DNA of 64,000 nucleotides, taken from NCBI GenBank assembly GCA_047947185.1, contig CP170502.1, forward strand, positions 248,001 to 312,000, in the 5' to 3' direction. The stretch's first letter is position 1. Each line of letters begins with the position of its first letter. Both the position numbers and the translations under genes were made by a program. The notes beneath the pieces were generated by a model that searched no databases, was not told the DNA's origin, and worked only from the letters and a program-made list of their open reading frames with translations. Of this stretch, positions 43,472-52,431 are shown piece after piece. Source of the stretch: JANQJA01 sp047947185. Its GTDB lineage: Bacteria > Pseudomonadota > Gammaproteobacteria > Pseudomonadales > Azotimanducaceae.

Positions 43472-44290
43472 ATGAGCAATGACCACCTGTTGGAAACAAT
43501 TGAGAGTGGCGTCGCCACACTGACGATGAATCGCCCCGAGAGCCTGAACGCACTTTCGGATGAAATGATGCGGGGCCTGCTTGAAGCTGTGCCACGTCTG
43601 ATGGCTGATCCCGGGGTGGGTGTCATTGTTCTTACAGGTGCTGGCCGGGGCTTCTGTGCCGGTGGTGATGTCAAGGGTATGGCAACCCGTAACAGTAGCA
43701 GCGAGACGGCCGCACCTCGTGCTGCACCCTCGCTGGAGGCACGCGCCAATGGTCTGCGCGCCAGTATGGAAACGTCCCGCTGGCTTTACCAGGGACCCAA
43801 GCCGACGATCGCCATGATGCGGGGGCCCGCGGCCGGGGCTGGACTGGCGCTGGCGCTTGCCTGTGACATGCGCATTGCTTCCGATACGCTCAAGTGCACC
43901 ACGGCATTCGCCAACGTGGGTGCTTCCGGTGACTTTGGCGGCAGTTACTTCCTGCCACGGCTTGTGGGCACAGCCAAGGCACGTGAGCTTTACCTGACCG
44001 CCGCCGTGGTGGATGCCGTGGAGGCCGAGCGAATTGGTATGGTGAACCAGGTTGTGGCGGACACCGAACTTGAAGCCAGGACCATGGAAATGGCCAACAA
44101 ACTGGCGAGGGGCCCCCGCATTGCTTACCAGTACATCAAGAAAAACATGAACCTGTCAGACACGGGCTCACTGGAGCAGGTGTTTGACATGGAAGCCTGG
44201 AACATGACGCGTTGCATGATGAGCGAGGATCACCGTGAAGCTGCAACGGCTTTTGTTGAGAAACGTGCACCACAATTCAAGGGGCAGTAA
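43472..44290 (+). CDS. Enoyl-CoA hydratase/isomerase family protein
   Basis: A 272-residue crotonase-fold enzyme with MNRPESLNALSDEM, GAGRGFCAGGDVKGM (oxyanion loop) and MRGPAAGAGLALALACDMRIAS. The region GASGDFGGSYFLPRLVG replaces the glutamates of classical hydratases at the first position. The reaction could therefore be hydration or a related crotonase chemistry. AGAGAGGGAAC precedes the ATG at 43472, identical to the leader of the MFS gene at 49635. An ATG five codons earlier is open. Confidence 0.88.
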   Translation: MSNDHLLETIESGVATLTMNRPESLNALSDEMMRGLLEAVPRLMADPGVGVIVLTGAGRGFCAGGDVKGMATRNSSSETAAPRAAPSLEARANGLRASMETSRWLYQGPKPTIAMMRGPAAGAGLALALACDMRIASDTLKCTTAFANVGASGDFGGSYFLPRLVGTAKARELYLTAAVVDAVEAERIGMVNQVVADTELEARTMEMANKLARGPRIAYQYIKKNMNLSDTGSLEQVFDMEAWNMTRCMMSEDHREAATAFVEKRAPQFKGQ

Positions 44291-44331
44291 CGGGCTTACT
44301 GCCAGGGTGGCACCTGCGCGACAGCGACCCG

Positions 44332-45390
44332 ATGAGTGAACGGCAGCGCAAGATCATCCATATCGACATGGATTGTTTTTATGCTGCCGTCGAGATGCGT
44401 GACGATCCAGCCCTGCAGGGTATACCCATTGCCGTGGGTGGGTCGGCTGATCGGCGGGGTGTCATCACCACGGCAAACTACGAGGCCAGAAAGTTTGGGG
44501 TGCGCTCAGCCATGGCGACGGCCCATGCCCTGCGCCTTTGTCCCCAACTGCGGCTGTTGCCGGTTCGCATGAGCCATTACGCGGCTGTTTCCCGCCAGAT
44601 TCGCGCAATTTTCCAGCGTTATACCACCGTCATTGAGCCGCTCAGTCTGGACGAGGCTTTCCTGGATGTCACCGATTCTCCGTTGTTTGGAGGCAGCGCC
44701 ACCCTGATCGCACGTGATATCAGGGCGACCATCAAACGCGAGCTCGGGCTGACTGCCTCTGCTGGAGTGGCCCCCAACAAGTTCCTGGCCAAAATTTGCA
44801 GTGATGAGAACAAGCCTGATGGGCAGTGTGTTGTCACCCCCGCAACCCTTGATGACTTTGTGGCAAACCTGCCGCTCGGGAAGATATCAGGTGTGGGCCA
44901 GGTGACCCTGAAGCGCCTGGCGGAACATGGCCTTCACACCTGTGCAGACGTTCGAAAACTCAGCGAGGCTGAGCTGGTGGTTAGGTTTGGCAGCCTCGGG
45001 CGACTGTTGCACCAGCGCGCGCAGGGTATTGATGACCGCCCACTGTCAACCAACCGGATACGCAAGTCGCTCAGTGTTGAACGGACTTTTGCGCAGGATA
45101 TTCCCGATCTGGACGCAGCCATCGACGCCCTCGACCAACTGTTCGAGGAACTGACCCAGCGCCTCGAGCGGGCTGGCGAGGTGCCTATCCGCAACCAGCA
45201 GGTTAAACTCAAATTTGAGGATTTCCGAACGACAACCATTGAGCGCAGCAGCGGGGCTCTCAGCAAGACGCTGTTCCAGGAACTTGTGCCGATGGCCTGG
45301 CAACGTGGTGATGGCAAGGGTATCCGGTTGCTGGGTATTGGGGTCAGCTTCAGGGAAAAAGCCGTCAACAGCCAGCTATCATTGTTCTAG
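44332..45390 (+). CDS. dinB: DNA polymerase IV (Y family)
   Basis: The 352-residue translesion polymerase starts IIHIDMDCFYAAVEMRDDP. IEPLSLDEAFLDVT near 101-114 has the two catalytic acidic residues (with DMD at 11-13). The thumb helix-hairpin-helix region GKISGVGQVTLKRLAEHG and the little-finger domain follow. It ends SQLSLF, which resembles the beta-clamp binding motif QLxLF. No LexA box was found in the short leader. Confidence 0.95.
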   Translation: MSERQRKIIHIDMDCFYAAVEMRDDPALQGIPIAVGGSADRRGVITTANYEARKFGVRSAMATAHALRLCPQLRLLPVRMSHYAAVSRQIRAIFQRYTTVIEPLSLDEAFLDVTDSPLFGGSATLIARDIRATIKRELGLTASAGVAPNKFLAKICSDENKPDGQCVVTPATLDDFVANLPLGKISGVGQVTLKRLAEHGLHTCADVRKLSEAELVVRFGSLGRLLHQRAQGIDDRPLSTNRIRKSLSVERTFAQDIPDLDAAIDALDQLFEELTQRLERAGEVPIRNQQVKLKFEDFRTTTIERSSGALSKTLFQELVPMAWQRGDGKGIRLLGIGVSFREKAVNSQLSLF

Positions 45391-45466
45391 CCACCCTATT
45401 GGTTGTTTTAGATCCAGCCACTGTTCTGTATGATTAGCGCCCTTCCAGTCCAGCACACCCAGGCAA

Positions 45467-46870
45467 ATGCGCAAGACCAAGATCATCTGCACCATCGGCC
45501 CCGCGACCGCTTCTTATCCCATGCTCGAAAAAATGGCGAATGCGGGCATGGACATTGTGCGGTTGAACATGTCCCACGGCGAACACGAGGCCACGGCCAG
45601 GATCATCAAGGCTATCAAGACGCTGAATCGCAAGGTGCCCTACCCGATTGCCATACTGCTGGATACCCAGGGTCCCGAGATTCGCACGGGGGACCTTGCC
45701 AGCGAGCTTGAACTGAAGAACGGTTCAATCATTTCCATTACGGTGCGTGATACGGTTGACGTTGAGGCGTCTTCTTTCCATATCCACTACGATGACCTGA
45801 TCGAAGCCGTGAGTGTGGGCGACCGCATTACCGTTGACAACGGCATCATCAATCTTGAAGTGCTGGAAAAACTCACCAGTGGCAGCATGAAGTGCCGGGT
45901 GATTGATGGCGGCATACTGAAAAGCAAACGCCATGTGAACCTGCCGGGCATCAGGGTCAATTTGCCGGCAATCACCAAAAAAGACCGTGCCGACATCCTG
46001 TTTGGGGTCGACCTGGGCGTGGATTTTATTGCGCTGTCTTTTGTGCGGGAAGCCAAAGACGTGCTGGAGCTCAAGGAACTGCTTGGCGACAAGGCAAACA
46101 AGGTCAAGATTATCGCCAAGATTGAGGACCAGTCCGGCGTCCGCAATATTGAAGAAATCATCCAGGTTTCAGACGGCATCATGGTGGCGCGTGGTGACCT
46201 GGGTGTTGAGATCAACGTTGCCGAATTGCCCAACGTGCAGCGCAGGATTGTGCAGCTGTGCGCGGAATACGGCAAACGCGTGATTGTGGCCACCCACTTG
46301 CTCGAGTCGATGATCGAAAACCCGATTCCCACGCGGGCTGAGGTCACGGACGTTGCCAATGCCATTTATGAGGAAGTGGACGCCGTAATGCTCTCCGGCG
46401 AAACCACCATCGGCAAATACCCGGTACGCTGCGTTGAGCAACTGGTGGAGATTGCTGAAGTCACGGAAGCCATCAAAGGACTGGAATTCAGCCGTAATCT
46501 GCACCGCTCAAGTGAGAAACAGCATCTGGCGGTGACCGCGGTAGACCTGGCTGAATCACTCAAGGCGGCAGGGATTGTTGTCATTACCAGGCGTGGTTAC
46601 ATGGCTGACTATGTGACCAACTGCCATCCCCAGCATACAAGGATCTTTGCTTTTACAAATGACAGTCAGACCCGGCGCAGACTGATGCTCAACCGAAATC
46701 TGTCACCGTTTCGCACGGCTTTCAGCAATGACCCGGAGAAAACCCTGCATATCGCTTTCAACGTACTGAAAGAACGCGTTGGCCTCGCCAGCGGCGACAG
46801 GGTTGTGGTGATTTCAGATATCCTGGCGGGCGCCGGAATCGAAGCAATCCAGATTCGCAGCCTGCCCTGA
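45467..46870 (+). CDS. pyk: Pyruvate kinase
   Basis: The 467-residue enzyme has the standard motifs: TKIICTIGPA, LNMSHGEHE, KIIAKIEDQSGVRNIEEII (Lys and Glu of the active site), VARGDLGVEI and SGETTIGKYPVRCVEQ. ATHLLESMIENPIPTRAEV is a variant of the usual ATQMLESM. It makes ATP and pyruvate from PEP. At 467 residues it matches PykF in size, but the subclass cannot be set from the motifs alone. Confidence 0.95.
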   Translation: MRKTKIICTIGPATASYPMLEKMANAGMDIVRLNMSHGEHEATARIIKAIKTLNRKVPYPIAILLDTQGPEIRTGDLASELELKNGSIISITVRDTVDVEASSFHIHYDDLIEAVSVGDRITVDNGIINLEVLEKLTSGSMKCRVIDGGILKSKRHVNLPGIRVNLPAITKKDRADILFGVDLGVDFIALSFVREAKDVLELKELLGDKANKVKIIAKIEDQSGVRNIEEIIQVSDGIMVARGDLGVEINVAELPNVQRRIVQLCAEYGKRVIVATHLLESMIENPIPTRAEVTDVANAIYEEVDAVMLSGETTIGKYPVRCVEQLVEIAEVTEAIKGLEFSRNLHRSSEKQHLAVTAVDLAESLKAAGIVVITRRGYMADYVTNCHPQHTRIFAFTNDSQTRRRLMLNRNLSPFRTAFSNDPEKTLHIAFNVLKERVGLASGDRVVVISDILAGAGIEAIQIRSLP

Positions 46871-46890
46871 CCCTGCCGCGTCTGCCGTGC

Positions 46891-48258
46891 TCAGGCAAAT
46901 ATCTTGCCCGGGTTCAGGATATCTTTCGGGTCCAGTGCCTTCTTGATGAGCTGCATGACGGCAATCTCGGCTGGCGTCCGGGACCAGGCCAGGTAGTGTT
47001 TTTTCTGCAAGCCAATGCCATGCTCAGCCGACACCGAGCCGCCCCGTGATACCAGCCCCTGGTAGACTTTTTCCTCAACCGCTTTCTTGGCATCCGGCGA
47101 GCCGTCACCCATACCCACTATGATGTGCAGGTTTCCATCACCAAGGTGACCAAAAATCATGCAGGTGTGATCCGGCCAGGTGTCAGCGAGGTCGTCTTTC
47201 AGTTCTGTAACGTAGGATTCCATGTGATTCAGCGACACGCTGACGTCGAAGGTAAAAATTGGCCAGTTCTGGCCAACCTGACCCACATCGTCACGAATGG
47301 CCCACATGGCATCGCGTTCCGCCTGGCTCTGGGCAATCACCGCATCGGTAATCATGCCCTCTTCCAGGCAGTGACCCAGCGCTTCTACAAAACGTTCGTG
47401 ATCCCGTGCCGGTTCACCGCCCATGGCTTCCAGCAGGATGTAGTAACCGTAGTCCTGTGCCAGGGGCGGCTTGCCGGCAGCAGGTGGTGTGGTTACCAGT
47501 TTGTAGTAGTCCTGCCACAGGACCTCAAAAGCCGAAAGCGTGCCACCCAGCGCCGTATCAATATGATTGAGAAAACGGGTGACGTCACTGAAGCTATCAA
47601 CCGCAATAAAAGCCATATCCTGGCTGGCAGGTAGCGGCCGCAGGCGCAGGACCATACGCGTCACGATCCCGAGTGTCCCCTCTGCCCCGATGAAGAGCTG
47701 CTTGATGTCGTACCCGGTGTTGTTCTTGATGATCTTGTTCATTGAAGAAATGACGGTGCCATCGGGCAGTACGGCCTCAATGCCAAGGACCTGTTCGCGC
47801 ATCATGCCGTAGCGAATGACCCGGTTGCCACCGGCATTGGTGGACAGGTTGCCACCCACGGTTGCGGAACCGCGTGCACCCAGGTCAAGCGGGAAAAGCA
47901 TGTTGCTTGCTTCTGCGGCTTCCTGCGCCACCTGCAGGGGAACCCCGGCCTGGAGCGTCATGGTACGGCTCTGGACATCAATTTCTTCAACCTGGTTCAT
48001 TCGCTCAAGACTGATCGCAAGCTCGCGGCTGTTCGACTGCGTACCTTCAACCAGGCCGGTCATGCCACCCTGGGGAATAACTGGCTGGCCAAGCTCATGA
48101 CAGACCTGCATGATTCTGGATACTTCTTCGGTAGTGCGCGGGCGAACCAGCGCAATTGGCGGGATCATGCCGGGAAACTGGCGTTCGTTCAGGGCCTCTC
48201 CAACAATGAGACCACCTGCGTCGGTGATCTGGCTGAGGCGTTCAATCAATTCGGACAT
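46891..48258 (-). CDS. FAD-binding oxidoreductase, GlcD / D-2-hydroxyacid dehydrogenase type
   Basis: A 455-residue flavoprotein of the vanillyl-alcohol-oxidase/FAD_binding_4 fold. VIPQGGMTGLVEGTQ, LGARGSATVGGNLSTNAGGNRVIRYG and FGHLGDGNLHIIVGMGDG are present, with SAEHGIGLQKKHYL near the C-terminus. Relatives oxidise D-lactate, D-2-hydroxyglutarate or glycolate. It lies 51 bases below an MFS transporter gene on the same strand, so uptake and oxidation of a hydroxyacid may be linked. That link is inferred. Confidence 0.92.
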   Translation of the reverse strand: MSELIERLSQITDAGGLIVGEALNERQFPGMIPPIALVRPRTTEEVSRIMQVCHELGQPVIPQGGMTGLVEGTQSNSRELAISLERMNQVEEIDVQSRTMTLQAGVPLQVAQEAAEASNMLFPLDLGARGSATVGGNLSTNAGGNRVIRYGMMREQVLGIEAVLPDGTVISSMNKIIKNNTGYDIKQLFIGAEGTLGIVTRMVLRLRPLPASQDMAFIAVDSFSDVTRFLNHIDTALGGTLSAFEVLWQDYYKLVTTPPAAGKPPLAQDYGYYILLEAMGGEPARDHERFVEALGHCLEEGMITDAVIAQSQAERDAMWAIRDDVGQVGQNWPIFTFDVSVSLNHMESYVTELKDDLADTWPDHTCMIFGHLGDGNLHIIVGMGDGSPDAKKAVEEKVYQGLVSRGGSVSAEHGIGLQKKHYLAWSRTPAEIAVMQLIKKALDPKDILNPGKIFA

Positions 48259-48309
48259 ACTTCCTCCCTTGGGACACTCATTCAGTGATTTGTTGGTCTG
48301 CTGACAGGG

Positions 48310-49635
48310 TTATTTTGGCGCGTTGTCCAGGTCCTCACGAATCGTGCGCGCGGCCATCATGTAGTGAAACGTTGACCAGCCATAGACCAGCACAACAATC
48401 ACCAGCGCGTAGCGCAGGCTTTCTTCACCAAAACGTGGTACCAGCAGATCGCTGATAAAACCCGTGAGCAGCGGTCCCAGACCAAGACCAATCAGGTTCA
48501 GGACAAAAAACAGGATTGACGATGCCAGGGCCCGCATGCGCAGGCTAACAATGCCGTGTGTCATGGCAATGGTGGGGCCCAGGTACATGGCGCCCAGGAA
48601 CACGGGTACCATGTAGATGACCAGCGCCAGGTAATAGGCATTCAACAGGTATACCGCCAGTGAAAATGGTACTGCTGCCAGGGTGGCCAGCGCGGGTGTC
48701 CAGACATACCAGCGGCGGTCCCTGACACCAAGCTTGTCGCAGATGTAGCCGCCAAAAAAGGTGCCCGCTGCCCCGGCTGTGCCTGAAATCAGACCCAGCC
48801 AGGTGGCAATCTCACCGGTTGAGGTCAGGTCATAGGTGCGGATGAAGAAAGACGCGATCCACTGGCCGACACCATAGCCCACAAACGCATGCAGGCCGGC
48901 GGCAATGGAGAGGTGCCTGAACGATTTCCTGGACCAGAGCAGCGCAAACACCGTTTTCATGGGTGGGGCTTCTGCCACGGTCACAACTCTTTCAGACCAG
49001 CCACGCGAGGGTTCGCGGAGCGTAAAACGTACCACCAGCGCCCAGATGACCCCGGGAATACCAATAATGACAAACACCCAGCGCCAGCCAAACCAGTCGT
49101 TGACCCAGCCGCCTATGACAAAGCCAATCAGCACGCCAAAATTGATGCCCATGGAATAGATGGACAGTGCGGTAGCACGTTCCTGGGGCGGGAAAATATC
49201 GGAAATCATGGAATGTGCTGGCGGACTACCCCCGGCCTCGCCAACGGCGACGCCGATCCTGGCCAGCAGAAGCTGGACAAAGTTCTGTGCTGCGCCGGAA
49301 AGCGCAGTCATGAAACTCCAGGTCGCAATGGCCATTGCGACCACATTGCGCCGGTTTGCCTTGTCCGCGTAGCGAGCGATCGGTATTCCCAGGGTGACAT
49401 AGAAAAGGGCAAACGAGATACCGGACAGCAATCCCAGTTGGGTATCGGAAAGTCCAAGATCAACTTTGATACTTTCCTGCAGGATCACGAGGATCTGCCG
49501 ATCAATAAAGTTGAAGATGTACACGGTGGTGAGCACCGCCAGTGCATACCACTTGTAGCTCCCGGCATAAGCCAGGTCGTTGGCATCGGACTGCGCCTGG
49601 TCTTTGGCCTTCTGGGCGTCGCTCTTGTCGCTCAT
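48310..49635 (-). CDS. MFS transporter, spinster-like
   Basis: The 441-residue protein has 12 predicted membrane helices. It shows FNFIDRQILVILQESIKVDLGLSD and the loop GIPIARYADKANRRNVVA, typical of the spinster-like MFS group, plus RIGVAVGEAGGSPPAHSMISDIFPPQERA. The substrate is unknown; in marine gammaproteobacteria such genes often sit with aromatic, steroid or hydroxyacid catabolism. The ATG at 49635 follows AGAGAGGGAAC. It precedes the GlcD-like flavoprotein. Confidence 0.88.
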   Translation of the reverse strand: MSDKSDAQKAKDQAQSDANDLAYAGSYKWYALAVLTTVYIFNFIDRQILVILQESIKVDLGLSDTQLGLLSGISFALFYVTLGIPIARYADKANRRNVVAMAIATWSFMTALSGAAQNFVQLLLARIGVAVGEAGGSPPAHSMISDIFPPQERATALSIYSMGINFGVLIGFVIGGWVNDWFGWRWVFVIIGIPGVIWALVVRFTLREPSRGWSERVVTVAEAPPMKTVFALLWSRKSFRHLSIAAGLHAFVGYGVGQWIASFFIRTYDLTSTGEIATWLGLISGTAGAAGTFFGGYICDKLGVRDRRWYVWTPALATLAAVPFSLAVYLLNAYYLALVIYMVPVFLGAMYLGPTIAMTHGIVSLRMRALASSILFFVLNLIGLGLGPLLTGFISDLLVPRFGEESLRYALVIVVLVYGWSTFHYMMAARTIREDLDNAPK

Positions 49636-49708
49636 GTTCCCTCTCTGGCTCAAGGCCATTTTGTTTTTCTTGGTGAGTCCAGGCTCTGCCCCTTAATCCC
49701 TACGCCAG

Positions 49709-49966
49709 TCATTCAAGGGCACTGGCGACAGCGTCAGGGAACAAACCCGCCTCGGTATCTCCCATCACGGTCGACATAAACCCGGTACAGGTTGGCGCAA
49801 TAATGACGCCGCGTTCCAGCATCGCACGATGCAGGCGTGAGGCAAAGTCCGATTCCGCTTCATTCCGATAGTAGTCCCGGTCATTTTCCATGGGACGCGT
49901 GTGCGGATGGCTGCTGAACATCGAACCCTGCCAACAGTACTCACATACGACCGCCGGCAATCTGTC
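49709..49966 (-). pseudogene. C-terminal remnant of a class-III aminotransferase
   Basis: The minus-strand frame reads RLPAVVCEYCWQGSMF, then FASRLHRAMLERGVIIAPT and a short acidic tail. This follows the end of glutamate-1-semialdehyde 2,1-aminomutase-like enzymes, which show GSMF, then fhaLLeRGVylaPs...FvStaht. Only about 80 residues remain. There is no PLP lysine part and no plausible start, because the upstream portion is replaced by the EamA gene, which ends at 49965. It is probably a decayed gene end. Confidence 0.55.
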
Positions 49967-50843
49967 AGCGGGTGCGCGGCAACTGCTGAATAAGGAGCCC
50001 GCTGATGATAACAACAAGCCCAATCCAGGTGGTAAGGTGGATGGTTTCACCCAGTATGTTGTGTATCAGCAGCAGCGAAACAAAAGGTGAAAGAAAAATC
50101 AGGTTACTGACCCGACTGGTGTTGGGTGCAAGTTTCAGTGCCCTGGACCAGAACAGGAACGCGAGGCCCATTTCGAACAGGCCAATATAGACAGCGGCGC
50201 CAAGGCCCGTGACGGAGACGTCCACCGGTGATGACATGACGCTGCACAGCAGCAGCGCAGCTGGCAGTGCCACCAGAAAGTTGAGCGTCAGCGCAATGGT
50301 TGAATCCCGCGGATCCCTGATGTTGATGATCCAGTAGGTTGCCCAGAGCAGCGTTGACCCCAGTGCCAGGGCAATCCCCGGAAGACTTGCCGCGGGCAGG
50401 CGCCACTCACCCTGGATACAGATAAGGACAACCCCGGAATAGCAGACCAGTGTCGCGAAGATGTCCCGTCGGGTGATCCTTTGGCCGAGAATGACAACTG
50501 AAAGCACGGTGAGCACAATGGCCCAGGTGTAGTTGATCGGTTGGGCAACCTGGGCAGGCAGCTGGTCGTAAGCCGCAAACAGCACCAGGTAGTAAGCCAG
50601 CGGGTTAATCAGACCGGAGATCAGGGTGATCCGCCAGTGCTGCCGGAAGGTGGCACCAAGCAAGGCAATTTCGCCCTGTATCCAGAGCGCGGTCAGCAGT
50701 ACCAGGCAGGAAGTCAGGCAGGCATACAGGATCAACTGGTAGATATCCAGGATCTGCAGCGCAAGTTTGAAAGCGGTCGCCACGGTAGACCAGAAAAATA
50801 CGGTCAACCCGGCATACCCAAACGCCCTGGTGGTATTGTTCAA
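49965..50843 (-). CDS. EamA/DMT-family transporter
   Basis: The 292-residue membrane protein has ten hydrophobic helices in two EamA halves (roughly 1-140 and 150-292). FFWSTVATAFKLAL, QPINYTWAIVLTVLSVVILGQ and LFEMGLAFLFWSRALKLAP are its family-like stretches. It probably exports or imports an amino acid or other metabolite; the substrate is unknown. Its end abuts the aminotransferase remnant. Upstream lies tRNA-Leu with its terminator. Confidence 0.88.
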   Translation of the reverse strand: MNNTTRAFGYAGLTVFFWSTVATAFKLALQILDIYQLILYACLTSCLVLLTALWIQGEIALLGATFRQHWRITLISGLINPLAYYLVLFAAYDQLPAQVAQPINYTWAIVLTVLSVVILGQRITRRDIFATLVCYSGVVLICIQGEWRLPAASLPGIALALGSTLLWATYWIINIRDPRDSTIALTLNFLVALPAALLLCSVMSSPVDVSVTGLGAAVYIGLFEMGLAFLFWSRALKLAPNTSRVSNLIFLSPFVSLLLIHNILGETIHLTTWIGLVVIISGLLIQQLPRTR

Positions 50844-50881
50844 TTGACGGTTCCTGGACCAGCGTCGGGTAATCTTAATGT

Positions 50882-50914
50882 AAAAACTAGCTGCCAGGCG
50901 GGGCCTGCCTGGCG
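50882..50914 (-). terminator. Rho-independent terminator of tRNA-Leu
   Basis: On the minus strand, a GCCAGGC/GCCTGGC stem with a 7-base loop is followed six bases later by TTTTT. It ends the tRNA-Leu transcript just before the EamA gene. Confidence 0.7.
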
Positions 50915-50916
50915 AT

Positions 50917-51003
50917 TGGTGCCCGGGGCGGGGGTCGAACCCGCACCACCTTGCGGTGACAAGATTTTAAGTCTTGCGTGTCTACCAGTTTCACCACCCG
51001 GGC
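50917..51003 (-). tRNA. tRNA-Leu (anticodon UAA)
   Basis: The minus strand gives an 87-base tRNA with encoded CCA. The acceptor stem is GCCCGGG/CCCGGGC, the D-arm has AAACTGGTAGACA, the anticodon stem is CAAGA with loop CTTAAAA, the long variable arm is TCACCGCAAGGTG, and the T-arm contains GTTCGAC. The anticodon is TAA. The long variable arm and the A73 discriminator fit leucine. Confidence 0.95.
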
Positions 51004-51131
51004 AGCCTGAGCAGCGGCGTAGTTTACCCCCTCCCCCGATTCACTGCGAGTAGACAAGCCACGGGACCCTGCGCATAATCAAAAAATGGCACTCAACGTG
51101 CCAGTATTTGATTTATCGCGGAATCTTCAAG

Positions 51132-51764
51132 TTGTCTGACCTGGAAACGCAGAACACCACCGACGGCCGCAGGCTGCGCAGCCGTGACAGCAAACGCCGG
51201 ATTGTGTCCGCCATGCTGGAACTGGTGCGGGAAGGCCGCATTGCGCCCACGGCGGAGGAAGTGGCGAGTCGCGCCAGCGTTGGATTGCGTACCGTTTTTC
51301 GTCGGTTTAAAGACATGGAAAGCCTGTACGCCGAAATGTCGGTGGCGATCAGTGAAAAGGTTGCGCCAATTATTGACGAGGCGCCCGGGCATGATGACTG
51401 GTGGGAGAATTTTGCACAGTTGCTGGAGCGTCGCCTGCGCGTCTACGAAATCATCATGCCCTATCGTATTGCGGCAGATGCACTCAGGTTTCAATCCAAC
51501 GTGCTGCGCAGCCGCCACCGCCAGATAGTGCGGGATGAGCGCGAGCGCCTTCTCGCCGCGCTGCCGGCATTTTTGTTGGCAGACCGAACCCGCATTGAGG
51601 GCCTCGAAGCCGTGCTCAGCTTCGATATGTGGAACCAGTTGCGGAACGACCAGAAACTCTCTGTCAGCGCTGCCGGTGAGGTGGTTTATCGACTGGTGAA
51701 CCTGCTGCTTCCAGAAGCAAACCTGGGTGGTGAGGCTACCCCCATTTCTATTGACCTGTCCTGA
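51132..51764 (+). CDS. TetR-like transcriptional regulator
   Basis: The product has about 210 residues with an N-terminal helix-turn-helix: RIVSAMLELVREGRIAPTAEEVASRASVGLRTVFRRFKDMESLY. The rest is a helical ligand domain. I chose TTG at 51132, with a weak GGA upstream; TTG at 51108 would add eight residues. It lies 12 bases before a glutathione transferase gene, so it probably controls that gene. Confidence 0.8.
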   Translation: MSDLETQNTTDGRRLRSRDSKRRIVSAMLELVREGRIAPTAEEVASRASVGLRTVFRRFKDMESLYAEMSVAISEKVAPIIDEAPGHDDWWENFAQLLERRLRVYEIIMPYRIAADALRFQSNVLRSRHRQIVRDERERLLAALPAFLLADRTRIEGLEAVLSFDMWNQLRNDQKLSVSAAGEVVYRLVNLLLPEANLGGEATPISIDLS

Positions 51765-51776
51765 CCGGAGGCTGAC

Positions 51777-52397
51777 ATGCTGAAGCTCTACTACTCTCCT
51801 GGCGCCTGTTCCCTTGCACCCCACATTGCACTGGAAGAGGCCAGGGCCGAATTTGAGGCCGTGCGACTGGACCTCCGGGCCGGTGAACAACTGTCACCGG
51901 AATACCGCCAACTGAACCCCAAGGGCCGCGTCCCCGCCCTGGTGACCGACGCGGGCATTCTCACCGAAAATCCGGCCATACTGCTCTACATTGCCATGCG
52001 TAAGCCGGGGGCCAACCTGGCCCCACTGGATGACGTTTTTCGACTGGCCCAGATGCAGGCGTTTAATGCTTATCTGTCGAGCACGGTTCACGTTGCCCAT
52101 GCCCATGGGCCCCGGGGGATTCGCTGGGCAGACGAGGCCAGTTCTCTGGCGGACATGAAACGCAAGGTGCCGGAGAACATGGCCAGCTGTTTTGAACTGA
52201 TTGAGAACGAGTATCTGGAAGGTCCCTGGGTGCTGGGCGAGCAATACACGGTGGCTGACGCTTATCTATTCACCATCGCCTCCTGGCTTGAAGCAGACGG
52301 TGTTGATGTTAACCGGTTTCCCCGCGTGCTGGCCCACAGAAACGCGATGCAGAAGCGGCCTGCCGTACAGGCGGTCCTGGCCCGGGAATCAGCCTAG
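51777..52397 (+). CDS. Glutathione S-transferase (beta-like class)
   Basis: The 206-residue protein begins LKLYYSPGACSLAPHIALEE, with the beta-class cysteine at position 11. It has the thioredoxin-fold end LNPKGRVPALVTDAGILTENPAILLYIA and a helical C-terminal domain with VLGEQYTVADAYLFTIASWLE. It conjugates or reduces electrophiles with glutathione. A strong GGAGG ribosome site precedes the ATG. It is coupled with the upstream TetR gene and the downstream exonuclease. Confidence 0.92.
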   Translation: MLKLYYSPGACSLAPHIALEEARAEFEAVRLDLRAGEQLSPEYRQLNPKGRVPALVTDAGILTENPAILLYIAMRKPGANLAPLDDVFRLAQMQAFNAYLSSTVHVAHAHGPRGIRWADEASSLADMKRKVPENMASCFELIENEYLEGPWVLGEQYTVADAYLFTIASWLEADGVDVNRFPRVLAHRNAMQKRPAVQAVLARESA

Positions 52398-52431
52398 CCT
52401 GTCACCCCAACCTGTTGAAGGAGACTTCAGA

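Noticed and set aside
49709..50050. A 113-residue gene covering the aminotransferase remnant
   Set aside because: Its first half lies inside the EamA gene on the same strand and has no family match; only the last 80 residues look like protein.
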